Assembly (NCBI RefSeq): GCF_000987765.1
Contig: NZ_LAHP01000015.1
Location: forward strand, 1-64,000
Direction of reading: 5' to 3'
Source: Arsukibacterium sp. MJ3
GTDB taxonomy: Bacteria; Pseudomonadota; Gammaproteobacteria; Enterobacterales; Alteromonadaceae
DNA: 64,000 bases
Below, one piece after another: positions 52,218-61,034 of this stretch. The notes under the pieces are model-generated. The model had not been told where the DNA came from. It worked only from the letters and a program-made list of their open reading frames with translations, and did not search any database. The translations under genes were made by a program, and so were the position numbers. Within the stretch, counting starts at the first letter, position 1. The number at the start of each line of letters is the position of its first letter.

Positions 52218-53120
52218 ATGCCAGCCATTATTTTGTTGTGTTTAATGTTATGCGCTGGTAGCGCTCAAGCTCAATGGCTAGTAGATATACAAACGCTTAG
52301 CTCTGCTGCTATGCAAGGCCGTCAAACCGGTACGGCAGGCGCTGAGCTGGCTCGGCAGTTTATTCAGGAACGTTACGTAAATCTATCCCTGGCAGGGTTT
52401 ACCCCAAACTACCAACACAGATTTAACTATGGTTTTGGGCAAAATAAAGTTGCTATTAATATGGTGGGTTATAGGCAAGGTTGCACTTATCCCGAACACT
52501 TCATTGTAGTTACTGCACACTACGATCATCTGGGCACACAAGGGCGCAAAGTATTTTATGGTGCAGACGATAATGCCTCTGGCGTAGCCACCATGCTAGA
52601 GCTAGCCGCCAGGCTTAGTGTAGTTTGCCCAGCGTATTCCTATTTGTTTGTTGCTACTGACGCTGAAGAAGACGGCTTATATGGCAGTAAGGCGTTTGTT
52701 GCTGCACCGCCAGTACCGTTAAATCGCATAGTATTAAATTTGAATCTGGATATGCTTAGCCACCCTGATCAGCGCGGCAAACTTTATCTTACCGGTGCCA
52801 GACATTTTCCTGAGCTAATAGCTGAGTTGGAGGCTGACTTTAGCAATATTCGGTTTTTGCATCATCGTGGCCCGCCGGGCAAGCTGCGCGATATACGGCG
52901 CCTCGATTGGCCAAATGCCAGTGATCATGGTCCCTTTCATCAGGCGGGTATAGCTTATTTGTTTTTCGGTGGTCAGGAACACGCTTACTATCATACAACG
53001 GCAGATACCTGGCAGCGCATTAAGCCAGAGTTTCCTCAAAAGGCAATGCAGGCAATTTGGCAAACGGTGCAGTGGTTGGAACATCAACCGCCAACGGTGT
53101 TACAACGTATTGTTGAATAA
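52218..53120 (+). CDS. Exported M28-family metallopeptidase (short form)
   Basis: This 300-residue protein has a signal peptide (to about residue 18, GSAQA) followed directly by the M28 catalytic domain: VTAHYDHLG with the first His, GADDNASGVATMLELA with the bridging Asp, TDAEEDGLYGSKAF with the acid pair, LNLDML, and YYHTTADTW with the last zinc His. There is no PA insert, unlike the other M28 peptidase here. It follows the TPR lipoprotein gene at 11 bases and ends 18 bases before the convergent photolyase gene. Confidence 0.9.
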   Translation: MPAIILLCLMLCAGSAQAQWLVDIQTLSSAAMQGRQTGTAGAELARQFIQERYVNLSLAGFTPNYQHRFNYGFGQNKVAINMVGYRQGCTYPEHFIVVTAHYDHLGTQGRKVFYGADDNASGVATMLELAARLSVVCPAYSYLFVATDAEEDGLYGSKAFVAAPPVPLNRIVLNLNLDMLSHPDQRGKLYLTGARHFPELIAELEADFSNIRFLHHRGPPGKLRDIRRLDWPNASDHGPFHQAGIAYLFFGGQEHAYYHTTADTWQRIKPEFPQKAMQAIWQTVQWLEHQPPTVLQRIVE

Positions 53121-53138
53121 ACGCCTATTGATGCTTAA

Positions 53139-54680
53139 CTACCAGTCAAAACTTAACTGATCTTTCGATGGCAACTTTTTGCGTGTTACTGGCCGCTTGC
53201 GGCTGGCATGGCGGCCAATAACCGCTTTTTTCTGCTGTTGCCATGCTCCTCGCTGCTGACTATGCAGCCAATGGCTAAGTTTTGCTCTGGCCTGTTGCTG
53301 CGCTTGCTGTAAATCTACTATCGGCGCCGGATAATTACTGCCTATGATACAACCATATTGCTGTTGCAACGTTAGCGGCATTAACCACGGGCTATGCAGC
53401 CAACCATTAGGTACTTGCCTCAGTTCAGGCAACCACTGGCGAATAAACTGGCCATCAGGATCCTTTAACTGACTTTGTTTTAACGGGTTATACATGCGGT
53501 TGGGGTTAATACCCGTGGTGCCGGCTTGCATTTGAATTTGCGGGTAATGAATGCCCGGTTCATAGTCAACAAAACATTGGGCTAAATGCAGTGCTACCGG
53601 CCGCCAGTGTAACCACAAATGGTAACTGGCAAAAGCGACTAACATAGCGCGGCCACGAAAGTGCAGCCAGCCAGTAGCCAGCAAACAACGCATTGCCGCG
53701 TCAATAAGCGGATAGCCGGTATGACCGCTTTGCCAAGCGGCAAATAGCGCGGGGTTAAAATCGGCTTCGCGCATGCCATCAAAGCCACGATGCATATTGC
53801 AAAACTCAATGGCCGGTTCGTCTTCCAGTTTTTGGATAAAATGACAATGCCAGCGTAAGCGGCTAAAAAACGCCTGTAAACCTTGTTTATGTATAGTATT
53901 AGTTTGTTGTTTTGTTGCTAGCAGGCTGTGCTGTTGCAACTGGCGCAAACTAAGCTGGCCATAACTAATGTGCGGGCTTAACCTGGAGCAGCTGTTAGTT
54001 GCTTTGGCTGGTAGTGAAATATGCTGCCGGTAATAGCGGCTGCGCTGCATAATAAAACCGCTGAAAGTCGCTGCTGCCTCAATAGGCTGCTGCAGTCGGG
54101 AAATTGGCGGTAAGTCCCGCTTACGCTGCGGTACTATCGACGTCAAATTGACGGTGGCCAAGTTGATTGACGTGACATTGGTTGGTGCCGCAATGAGCCA
54201 GGGCAACGATGTTGGTGTCGGGCAAAGTGGTGACTTTAACCAGCTATCGGCTAACTCAAACCAGTTATCCCGATTGGCTAACTGTCGAAACACGGCAAAT
54301 TGGCGATACTGCTGCCAGGGAATTTGTAGGTTTTGCAGTAGTTTAGCTACCGCAAGGTCACGCTGGTACGTCCATAAATTACCCGTTTCTTCATGGCTAT
54401 ATACCGCCGTAATCGAAAACTGCTGACAAAGTTGGCGCAGCACCGAGGTAGCTGCTCCTTTTATCACTATCAACGGTTGACCCAGTTTATTAAGCTGCTG
54501 CTCAAGTTGCTGCAGGGCTGGCGCAATATACTGCCAATGGCGCAACGAGGCATCGGGTTGCTGCCAATAATCGGGTTCAATAATATAAATGGGCAGCACG
54601 GCACCTTGTTGTGCGGCATGCCATAATGGCTGATGATCGTCTACGCGCAGGTCACGCTTAAACCATACCAGGCTGGTCAT
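53139..54680 (-). CDS. Cryptochrome/photolyase family protein (third gene of the light-repair operon)
   Basis: This 513-residue FAD protein has the N-terminal photolyase domain [20 protein letters not shown] with the antenna fold, and the FAD-binding C-terminal domain with [31 protein letters not shown] and [11 protein letters not shown], where classical CPD photolyases have a similar block. It probably repairs pyrimidine dimers or serves as a blue-light receptor. It is the third of three flavoprotein genes on the minus strand and lies 6 bases after the Cry-DASH gene. CPD repair is the best guess but a signalling role cannot be excluded. Confidence 0.85.
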   Translation of the reverse strand: MTSLVWFKRDLRVDDHQPLWHAAQQGAVLPIYIIEPDYWQQPDASLRHWQYIAPALQQLEQQLNKLGQPLIVIKGAATSVLRQLCQQFSITAVYSHEETGNLWTYQRDLAVAKLLQNLQIPWQQYRQFAVFRQLANRDNWFELADSWLKSPLCPTPTSLPWLIAAPTNVTSINLATVNLTSIVPQRKRDLPPISRLQQPIEAAATFSGFIMQRSRYYRQHISLPAKATNSCSRLSPHISYGQLSLRQLQQHSLLATKQQTNTIHKQGLQAFFSRLRWHCHFIQKLEDEPAIEFCNMHRGFDGMREADFNPALFAAWQSGHTGYPLIDAAMRCLLATGWLHFRGRAMLVAFASYHLWLHWRPVALHLAQCFVDYEPGIHYPQIQMQAGTTGINPNRMYNPLKQSQLKDPDGQFIRQWLPELRQVPNGWLHSPWLMPLTLQQQYGCIIGSNYPAPIVDLQQAQQQARAKLSHWLHSQQRGAWQQQKKAVIGRHASRKRPVTRKKLPSKDQLSFDW

Positions 54681-54686
54681 TAATGC

Positions 54687-56096
54687 TTATTGTCCCGGGC
54701 CGGTTAGTTTTGCCAGCCAGTTATGCCAATGTCCGGGTACAGTAACGTGTGCTGCCGGTCGATGAATTAAACTGCCACTGGCGCTTAATTCTGGCAGCAT
54801 AGCACGCACAAAATCACCATTACTATCATAAGAAATGGCTTGTTTTATAACATTAAACTGGCGCTCACCGCTGTTGCCACTGCCGGCAATATAGGACCAG
54901 TTCCCCCAGTTACTGGCCACATCATAATCCAGTAGCCGCTGCTCAAAATAAGCCGCGCCCAGCCGCCAGTCTATGCCAAGATCGTGAATAAGATAACTTG
55001 CCACATTCTGGCGGCCGCGGTTACTCATTAAACCGCTGGCATTTAGCAACCGCATATTGGCATCAATAAAAGGCACGCCACTCTGCCCGGCACACCAATT
55101 GTTAAACTTAAGTTGCTGCTTGTTATTCAGGCTGGGTTTACTGAAATCCAGCGGACCTTTAATAGCATTTTTACTAAACCAGGATTTACCGTATTTACGA
55201 AATTGCCAGCGGAAGAACTCGCGCCACAGCAACTCGAATTTCAACCAGTAGGTAGATTCATTAGTAAGCTGTTGTTGTTCAAACTGCACAATTTGTTGCC
55301 AACAAAAACGTACTGAAAGACTGCCGGTAGCCAGCGCGGCTGAAAACTTACTGGCGTAGTAGTCACCTAGCAAGCCGTTACGACTGGTTTTGTAATGACT
55401 AATGGCCGCATGCTGCCAGATATAATCGTTAAGTCGCTGTAGCGCCTGCTGCTCTGAGCTACCTGCTGACAAAGACGTTTGGCGAAAAGGCGCCAGCTGC
55501 ATAAAACTTTCGCTAAAGGGTGCTGTTTCAACCGGCGTAAGCCACTGCTGACCAGGCTGAGGCTGGAATGGCGGCAGTGCAGCAGTAACAAGCAGTAGTG
55601 GTTCACGTTGTTTACGAAATGCACTAAAACTGTCTGGCAAACGGGGTAATTCTGGCGCCAATTCAGCACTGCCCAGCAGGCTGTTGATATCAAGAGTTGT
55701 TACTGCAAAGCGTTCGCTTAGCAAAGCAATTGTTTGCTGTTCGCGATAACCATGCGGTGTGGCAGCTAAAATGTCAGTTACCTGCAGCGACCTAGCCAGG
55801 GTACTTATTTCAGTGGCAGGCTCGCCAAACAAGGTTATAAGGCCTATATCGAATTGTTCAAGCGCCTGGGCAGTGTGGTCAATTAACTGTAATTGTTGCT
55901 GCAACCGCTGTAAATTAGCGCGCTGCAGGCCATATTGGCGACTAAAGTACGCGGCTTTGTCCAGACACACCACCGCAACTAACTGCTGAGGATTTTGCCC
56001 TGTCGCATCACCATTATTATTATCAGCAGTGCCACTGAACAGTAGTGGGTTATCATGTAAACGAAGTGCCTGATCTAGCAACACTAAACGGGTCAT
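54687..56096 (-). CDS. Cryptochrome of the DASH family
   Basis: This 469-residue FAD protein has an N-terminal domain MTRLVLLDQALRLHDNPLLF (dinucleotide antenna fold, MTHF) and a Cry-DASH-type C-terminal domain: YKTSRNGLLGDYYASKFSAALATGSLSVRF (partial: NGLLGDYYASKFSAALATG), WLKFELLWREFFRW and QSGVPFIDANMRLLNASGLMSNRGRQNVASYL. Cry-DASH proteins repair CPDs in single-stranded DNA and may act as photoreceptors. Its start overlaps the FeS-BCP gene by four bases (ATGA), showing coupled translation. Confidence 0.9.
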   Translation of the reverse strand: MTRLVLLDQALRLHDNPLLFSGTADNNNGDATGQNPQQLVAVVCLDKAAYFSRQYGLQRANLQRLQQQLQLIDHTAQALEQFDIGLITLFGEPATEISTLARSLQVTDILAATPHGYREQQTIALLSERFAVTTLDINSLLGSAELAPELPRLPDSFSAFRKQREPLLLVTAALPPFQPQPGQQWLTPVETAPFSESFMQLAPFRQTSLSAGSSEQQALQRLNDYIWQHAAISHYKTSRNGLLGDYYASKFSAALATGSLSVRFCWQQIVQFEQQQLTNESTYWLKFELLWREFFRWQFRKYGKSWFSKNAIKGPLDFSKPSLNNKQQLKFNNWCAGQSGVPFIDANMRLLNASGLMSNRGRQNVASYLIHDLGIDWRLGAAYFEQRLLDYDVASNWGNWSYIAGSGNSGERQFNVIKQAISYDSNGDFVRAMLPELSASGSLIHRPAAHVTVPGHWHNWLAKLTGPGQ

Positions 56097-57625
56097 AGTT
56101 GCTCCAGCTTAATCAGATACTCAGCGGCTTTATCACGCAGTGCCTGTTGTTGTTGCTTGTCTTTGTTGAACCAGTTTTTGTAAGATAGCTGCATTCTGGC
56201 ATTACCACCTAGTTTATCTTCGTTGCGAGCCAAAAAATCCCAATACAACACATTAAAAGGACAGGCTTTATCGCCAGTACTTTCTTTAACCTTATAATGG
56301 CAATGTTGGCAATAGTTGCTCATGCGATTTATATAAGCACCACTAGCGGCGTAAGGTTTAGACGCTAGCACGCCATCGTCAGCAAATAAGGCCATGCCCA
56401 AAGTGTTAGGTAATTCTACCCATTCGTAGGCATCGGCATAAACGGCCAGATACCAGTCGGTAACTGCACTAACATCTAAGCCGCTGAGTAAAGCAAAATT
56501 ACCGGTTATCATTAGTCGTTGAATATGGTGTGAGTAAGCGTGGGTCATGGTATGGCTTATAGCTTGTTGCATGCAGCGCATGTTGGTGTCGCCATGCCAG
56601 TAATAGCCGGGTAAGGGCCGGGTGGCATTTAAAAAATTACGCTCTTTATATTCGGGCATCAGTAACCAGTACAAGCCACGCACATATTCACGCCAGCCAA
56701 TCAATTGTCTGATAAACCCTTCGGCCGCATTAATAGCCACCTTGTCTTGCTGGTAGGCAGCTTCCACTTTCTGGCACATCCAGCGCACGTCGAGTAGCCC
56801 ACAATTAAGGTAAATAGAACAAATGCTATGAAATAAGAATGGCTCATTCATTACCATGGCATCCTGGTAGTCACCAAACTTGACCAGTTGCTCGGCCACA
56901 AAATGATTAAATGCCTCTCTTGCCTGCTTGCCTGTTACCGCATAACAAAAATTGTCTGTTGCGCCAGGGTGCTCAGCAAAATGTTCACTGACCAGGGCCA
57001 TAACCTCAAGGGTAATTGCATCCGGCGTAAAGTGCAGTGGCGCTATAGCTTTCAAGTTTGCCGGTGCGCTTTTGCGGTTGGCCTTGTCAAAATTCCATTG
57101 GCCACCAACGGGTTGCTGTTTACTGTCAAGTAATAAACCGGTGTAGCGGCGCATTTCGCGGTAAAAATATTCCATGCGCAGTTGTTTTCGACCATCAGCC
57201 CACTGAGCAAACATGGCCTTGCTACATAAAAACCTGTCGTCATCAAGAATATGCACTGGCAGTTCAAATGTTTGCTGCCAGCAAGTTATTTCTTGTTGTA
57301 GGCGATATTCGCCACATTCGGTTAGCATAATAGCGTTTAGGTGCGGCTGTTGCTTAAGGGTATGTTCAACTGCTGCGGTGATAGAGGCCATTGCGGGTTG
57401 CTGGTCGTAATGGTAATAACAAACCGTATAGCCTTGTTGGCGCAATACCTCTGCAAAGTGGCGCATAGCACTAAACAATAAAATAATTTTATGTTTATGG
57501 TGTTTAACGTAGCTGGCTTCTTGCTTAACTTCGGCGATTAAAATGACATCATCAGTTTTTGCTTCACGCAACGCGGAAAGGGCTGGGCTGAGCTGATCCC
57601 CTAAAATAACGATAAGCTTGGCCAT
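56093..57625 (-). CDS. Iron-sulfur bacterial (6-4) photolyase/cryptochrome (FeS-BCP, PhrB-like)
   Basis: This 510-residue protein matches the photolyase-related (PF04244) family: LIVILGDQLS near the start with a dimethylribityllumazine-type antenna domain, and the FAD domain with an iron-sulfur cluster. C351, C439, C442 and C455 are each offset by one from Agrobacterium PhrB ligands C350/C438/C441/C454, and HHIQRLM contains the H367 counterpart of its essential His366. It is the first gene of the photolyase operon. Function should be repair of (6-4) photoproducts, using FAD and the 4Fe-4S cluster. Confidence 0.9.
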   Translation of the reverse strand: MAKLIVILGDQLSPALSALREAKTDDVILIAEVKQEASYVKHHKHKIILLFSAMRHFAEVLRQQGYTVCYYHYDQQPAMASITAAVEHTLKQQPHLNAIMLTECGEYRLQQEITCWQQTFELPVHILDDDRFLCSKAMFAQWADGRKQLRMEYFYREMRRYTGLLLDSKQQPVGGQWNFDKANRKSAPANLKAIAPLHFTPDAITLEVMALVSEHFAEHPGATDNFCYAVTGKQAREAFNHFVAEQLVKFGDYQDAMVMNEPFLFHSICSIYLNCGLLDVRWMCQKVEAAYQQDKVAINAAEGFIRQLIGWREYVRGLYWLLMPEYKERNFLNATRPLPGYYWHGDTNMRCMQQAISHTMTHAYSHHIQRLMITGNFALLSGLDVSAVTDWYLAVYADAYEWVELPNTLGMALFADDGVLASKPYAASGAYINRMSNYCQHCHYKVKESTGDKACPFNVLYWDFLARNEDKLGGNARMQLSYKNWFNKDKQQQQALRDKAAEYLIKLEQL

Positions 57626-57782
57626 AAAACCTTTCTCCTCATACTGGTATTGTGCTGTACGCGAAGTTTTTCGCCTCAGATCAATGTTTTCAGTCTTTGC
57701 CAGGGTATTGCCGTTGTCAGATATTGCGCAGTTTTAACAAGCAGGTATGATAAGGAAAATTATTATTATCAGGATTTAAACT

Positions 57783-58376
57783 ATGTCACTATTTCGCCTA
57801 ACTACTTTAGCTTATTACTGCGCTAATGCCCTGGTCGTAGGGGGGGTGTTACTCGCGTCGCCAACCTTGATAGCTCACCAAAAAGACCAGCCTCATCAGC
57901 ATGAGCATCAGCATGAGCATGACGATGACTTTACCAGCCCTGGTACGCATGTGCATGGCTTGGCAACTTTAACCATAGTGCTGGAGGGCAACGAGGCGAT
58001 GGTGGCGCTGCAGTCGGCTGCTTACAACATTGTGGGTTTTGAACATGCGCCTAATAATAACGAACAACACCAGGAAATAGCCGCTGCGCTAGACATATTG
58101 CGCGAGGGCAATTGGTTTACCATTAACCCGGAGGCGGGCTGTGAGTTAAGTGAAGCGGATGCTAATACCGACTTAACGGCTAAAGTTAGCAGCAAACATG
58201 CTGACTTTTACGCAAATATTAGTTTAATTTGTCAGCAGCCAGCACGTTTTAATGAACTGACAGTCGGGTTGTTTAATTTGGTGCCGAGCTTAGAAAAAAT
58301 CACAGTGCAATGGGTTATTAATGGCCAGCAGGGCGCAACTGAACTGAGTTTGGCGGGTAATGCTGTTATCTTTTAA
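57783..58376 (+). CDS. DUF2796 exported zinc-binding-type protein (ZrgA-like)
   Basis: This 197-residue protein has a hydrophobic signal (about 15-30), then a His-rich segment HQKDQPHQHEHQHEHDDD (residues 33-50) that probably binds zinc, followed by the DUF2796 domain (THVHGLATLTIVLEGNEAMVALQS, FEHAPNN, two cysteines at about 120 and 151). In Vibrio a DUF2796 protein (ZrgA) works with an ABC-type ZrgBC transporter for zinc uptake. The ABC genes here lie 0.7 kb downstream with a DUF3299 gene between. A Zur-type palindrome was not recognised upstream. Confidence 0.8.
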   Translation: MSLFRLTTLAYYCANALVVGGVLLASPTLIAHQKDQPHQHEHQHEHDDDFTSPGTHVHGLATLTIVLEGNEAMVALQSAAYNIVGFEHAPNNNEQHQEIAAALDILREGNWFTINPEAGCELSEADANTDLTAKVSSKHADFYANISLICQQPARFNELTVGLFNLVPSLEKITVQWVINGQQGATELSLAGNAVIF

Positions 58377-58390
58377 ACTCATTATTTCTT

Positions 58391-58434
58391 ATAAAAAAGC
58401 CCCAGCGGCCTGTGGCATAGCGGGGGCTTTTTTT
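58391..58434. terminator. Intrinsic terminator between the ZrgA-like and DUF3299 genes
   Basis: AAAAAAGCCCC near 58394 pairs with GGGGGCTTTTTT near 58421-58433 around an 18-base inner region. The flanking A and T runs allow it to end transcription from both convergent genes. Confidence 0.85.
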
Positions 58435-58454
58435 ATAATAACTACCGGTAATAA

Positions 58455-59000
58455 TTAGTAGGTGTATTCTTCAATAACATCCGCTTTTAAACTATAGGCG
58501 GCATTAGCAAGATCATGACTCATCGACTGAGTAGTAATGGTGCCAATTATCCAAAAGGGTGAGTAAATCATGTCGGCTTTCAGATTTTTAGCGCCGCTGA
58601 CAAAAATAATCTGGTTCGGTGGTGGTGGTGGTACATGAATACAGGCCCCAAAGTAGGGTACCAGGAAAAAACTGGTTACATTTTGCTCATCGTCAAATTC
58701 CAGCGGCACAATAAAGCCTGGAATACGTACTTTGGTGTTATTAAATTCTTCTTTCACTTTGGCTGATTGTAAAATTTGTTCCCACTGTCCAGCTGCAGGA
58801 TCGTCACCGTTGTAGTTATCATCAAACGGCGAAGACTGACTATAATCATGCTGCACTTCTGGCATCGCCATCAGCAACGCTAAATCCTCTTCCGGCATTA
58901 AATCAGTCCATTCGATAGTTTTTACTTCGTTGGCACTAAGTAACAAGCTAAAACTTGCGACCAACAGCATAGATAACGTAACAGATAACTTATTAAGCAT
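58455..59000 (-). CDS. DUF3299 exported protein
   Basis: This 181-residue protein has a signal peptide (hydrophobic residues 8-22, ending LLLSANEV) and the DUF3299 domain: KTIEWTDLMPEEDLALLMA near the start, RIPGFIVPLEFDDEQNVTSFFLVPYFGACIHVPPPPPNQI (partial: FFLVPYFGACIHVPPPPPNQ) and DMIYSPFWIIGTI. The single conserved Cys plus His (ACIHVPP) suggests metal or redox function. It reads opposite to its neighbours and is divergent from the ABC genes. In related bacteria it clusters with DUF2796 and this ABC system. Confidence 0.88.
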   Translation of the reverse strand: MLNKLSVTLSMLLVASFSLLLSANEVKTIEWTDLMPEEDLALLMAMPEVQHDYSQSSPFDDNYNGDDPAAGQWEQILQSAKVKEEFNNTKVRIPGFIVPLEFDDEQNVTSFFLVPYFGACIHVPPPPPNQIIFVSGAKNLKADMIYSPFWIIGTITTQSMSHDLANAAYSLKADVIEEYTY

Positions 59001-59057
59001 TGGAGCTTACCTTCTTTATTTTGCATAATAGACACCAACTGATTTTGTGATCATAAC

Positions 59058-59768
59058 ATGACCGGGAATAAACCTGTGACTGACAAGCCGAAAATTCCTG
59101 CTATTGAACTCAAAAACGTGCTGTTTTATTACCAGCCGACGGCTTGGCAACTTAGTCTGCCACAGCTGATATTACAGCCCGGGCAGCATTTGTTTATCAA
59201 AGGCGCATCGGGCAGCGGAAAAACCACCTTACTTAACTTACTGGCGGGTATTATTGCCCCCAAGCAAGGCGACATTATACTTGGTGGTGCGCCATTTAGT
59301 CGTTTATCCGCAGCTAAACGCGACACGTTACGAGCAAAAAATATTGGCGTGGTCTTTCAGCAGCTCAATCTGATTTCATATTTATCGGTATTGGATAATG
59401 TGCTGCTAAGTGCCCATTTCGCCGGTATCAAGCCAGCAAAAAGCCGGCAACGTGCCAAGGTTTTATTGCAAAGCTTGGGATTAACAGCAGACATGCTTAC
59501 TCAAAAAGCCGCATTACTTAGTGTAGGACAGCAGCAACGGGTTGCTATTGCCCGTGCGTTGCTAACGCAACCGGCCTTGTTAATAGCAGACGAGCCAACC
59601 TCTGCGCTGGATGCAGATAATCGGGATAGCTTTATGCGAATATTACTGGAGCAAGCTAATGCTTGTCAGACTACCGTGATTTTTGTCAGTCATGATGCCA
59701 ATTTACGTCACTATTTTAACTTACAACTGGATATGCAAAATCTGGCAGCAGGAGCACAGCCATGTTGA
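59058..59768 (+). CDS. ABC transporter ATP-binding protein (LolD/MacB-type)
   Basis: This 236-residue ATPase has a Walker A at 49-57 (GASGSGKTT), Q-loop FQQLNLI, signature LSVGQQQRVAIARAL, Walker B LLIADEPTSALD and H-loop SHD. Note LSVGQ in place of the usual LSGGQ. The family (LolD/MacB) drives MacB- or FtsX-type permeases rather than channel importers. It shares 7 bases with the permease gene downstream. In this neighbourhood (DUF2796, DUF3299) it probably serves the zinc-linked system. Confidence 0.9.
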   Translation: MTGNKPVTDKPKIPAIELKNVLFYYQPTAWQLSLPQLILQPGQHLFIKGASGSGKTTLLNLLAGIIAPKQGDIILGGAPFSRLSAAKRDTLRAKNIGVVFQQLNLISYLSVLDNVLLSAHFAGIKPAKSRQRAKVLLQSLGLTADMLTQKAALLSVGQQQRVAIARALLTQPALLIADEPTSALDADNRDSFMRILLEQANACQTTVIFVSHDANLRHYFNLQLDMQNLAAGAQPC

Positions 59769-61018
59769 TGAAACTTGCTCGGCAAAGTTTGTTAAATCGC
59801 CGTGGCACGGCGTTGATGACTATATTTTCATTGGCAATCAGTTTGGTATTGTTATTTGGGATAGACCACTTGCGCAAAGAGGCCCGGCAAAGCTTTACCA
59901 GTACTATTGCTGGCACAGACTTAATTGTCGGCGCCCGTTCTGGTCAGCTTAATTTATTACTGTACTCGGTATTTCGCATAGGGAATGCTACCGCCAATGT
60001 TAGTTGGGATACTTATCAGCGTATTAGCAAACATCCGCAAATTAGCTGGACTATTCCGTTATCGCTGGGCGATTCACACCGGGGGTACCGGGTACTGGGT
60101 ACCAATCAGGATTACTTTGAGCATTATCGTTATGCCAATAAGCAAACGTTACAGTTTGCTCAAGGCCAGCCTTTTAGCCACGTTTATGACACCGTGCTTG
60201 GCGCAGAGGTTGCCAGTAAACTAGGCTACCAGTTAGGTGACAATATTACATTGGCCCACGGTATAGGTGTAGTGAGCTTTAGTGAACATAAAGATAAACC
60301 TTTTACGGTTACCGGTATTTTAGCGCCGACGGGTACTCCGCTTGATCAAACTGTTCACGTTAGCTTAGAGGGAATTGAAGCTATTCATCTGGATTGGCAG
60401 CAAGGTGCACCCATGCCCGGGCGAAAAGTAAGTGCAGAACAAGCGTTAACGCAAGATTTAACCCCTAAAGCCATTACCGCTTTTATGGTTGGGCTGCAAT
60501 CCCGGATGGCAACTTTTGTAGTGCAACGGCAAATCAACGAGTTTCGTGGCGAGGCGTTATCGGCAATTTTACCGGGTGTGGCATTAGCTGAACTGTGGCA
60601 AATGCTTAGTATGGTAGAGAATTTATTGTTATTAATAACCTTGTTGGTATTGGTAGCCGGCTTAGTGGGTATGATGACAACATTACTGGCATCGATGAAA
60701 GAGCGGCAACGTGAAATGGCCATTTTACGTGCGGTAGGGGCGCATCCCTGGTATTTGTTTGTGCTTATCCAGTTAGAAGTATTGCTCTTAACGCTAACCG
60801 CTATGTTGCTGGCAGCCATTACCTTAGTGATCGCGTTATGGGGGTTGCAAGATACCCTGGCCAGCCAATATGGTTTGTTTATTAAAATTAATCCGTTTAG
60901 TTTGCAAACTCTTTACTGGGCCGGCGCTATTGTATTAGCCAGTGCGGTAATGGCTTGTATTCCGGCGTTTACTGCCTATCGGCGGGCACTAAATGATGGT
61001 TTAGCTATTCGGTTGTAA
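59762..61018 (+). CDS. FtsX-like ABC permease (MacB/LolC type)
   Basis: This 418-residue inner-membrane protein has an N-terminal membrane segment (about 18-38), a MacB-type periplasmic domain (about 40-270), and a C-terminal FtsX domain with three more segments (about 285-310, 333-360, 385-408). AGLVGMMTTLLASMKERQREMAILRAVGA is the FtsX signature (partial: SMKERQREMAILRAVGA). Its ATG lies inside the end of the ATPase gene. Such permeases work by mechanotransmission on periplasmic partners, here perhaps the DUF2796 and DUF3299 proteins. Confidence 0.9.
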   Translation: MLMKLARQSLLNRRGTALMTIFSLAISLVLLFGIDHLRKEARQSFTSTIAGTDLIVGARSGQLNLLLYSVFRIGNATANVSWDTYQRISKHPQISWTIPLSLGDSHRGYRVLGTNQDYFEHYRYANKQTLQFAQGQPFSHVYDTVLGAEVASKLGYQLGDNITLAHGIGVVSFSEHKDKPFTVTGILAPTGTPLDQTVHVSLEGIEAIHLDWQQGAPMPGRKVSAEQALTQDLTPKAITAFMVGLQSRMATFVVQRQINEFRGEALSAILPGVALAELWQMLSMVENLLLLITLLVLVAGLVGMMTTLLASMKERQREMAILRAVGAHPWYLFVLIQLEVLLLTLTAMLLAAITLVIALWGLQDTLASQYGLFIKINPFSLQTLYWAGAIVLASAVMACIPAFTAYRRALNDGLAIRL

Positions 61019-61034
61019 GCAAGGTTAATGGCCG

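Noticed and set aside
57721-57783. Zur box before the DUF2796 gene
   Set aside because: TGATAA and TTATCA half-sites are too far apart and do not match the Zur palindrome; calling a site would be forced.
57897-57925. CAT-GAG-CAT repeat as a possible CRISPR or VNTR unit
   Set aside because: It is the in-frame coding of the His-rich segment of the DUF2796 protein; no spacers or regular array exist.
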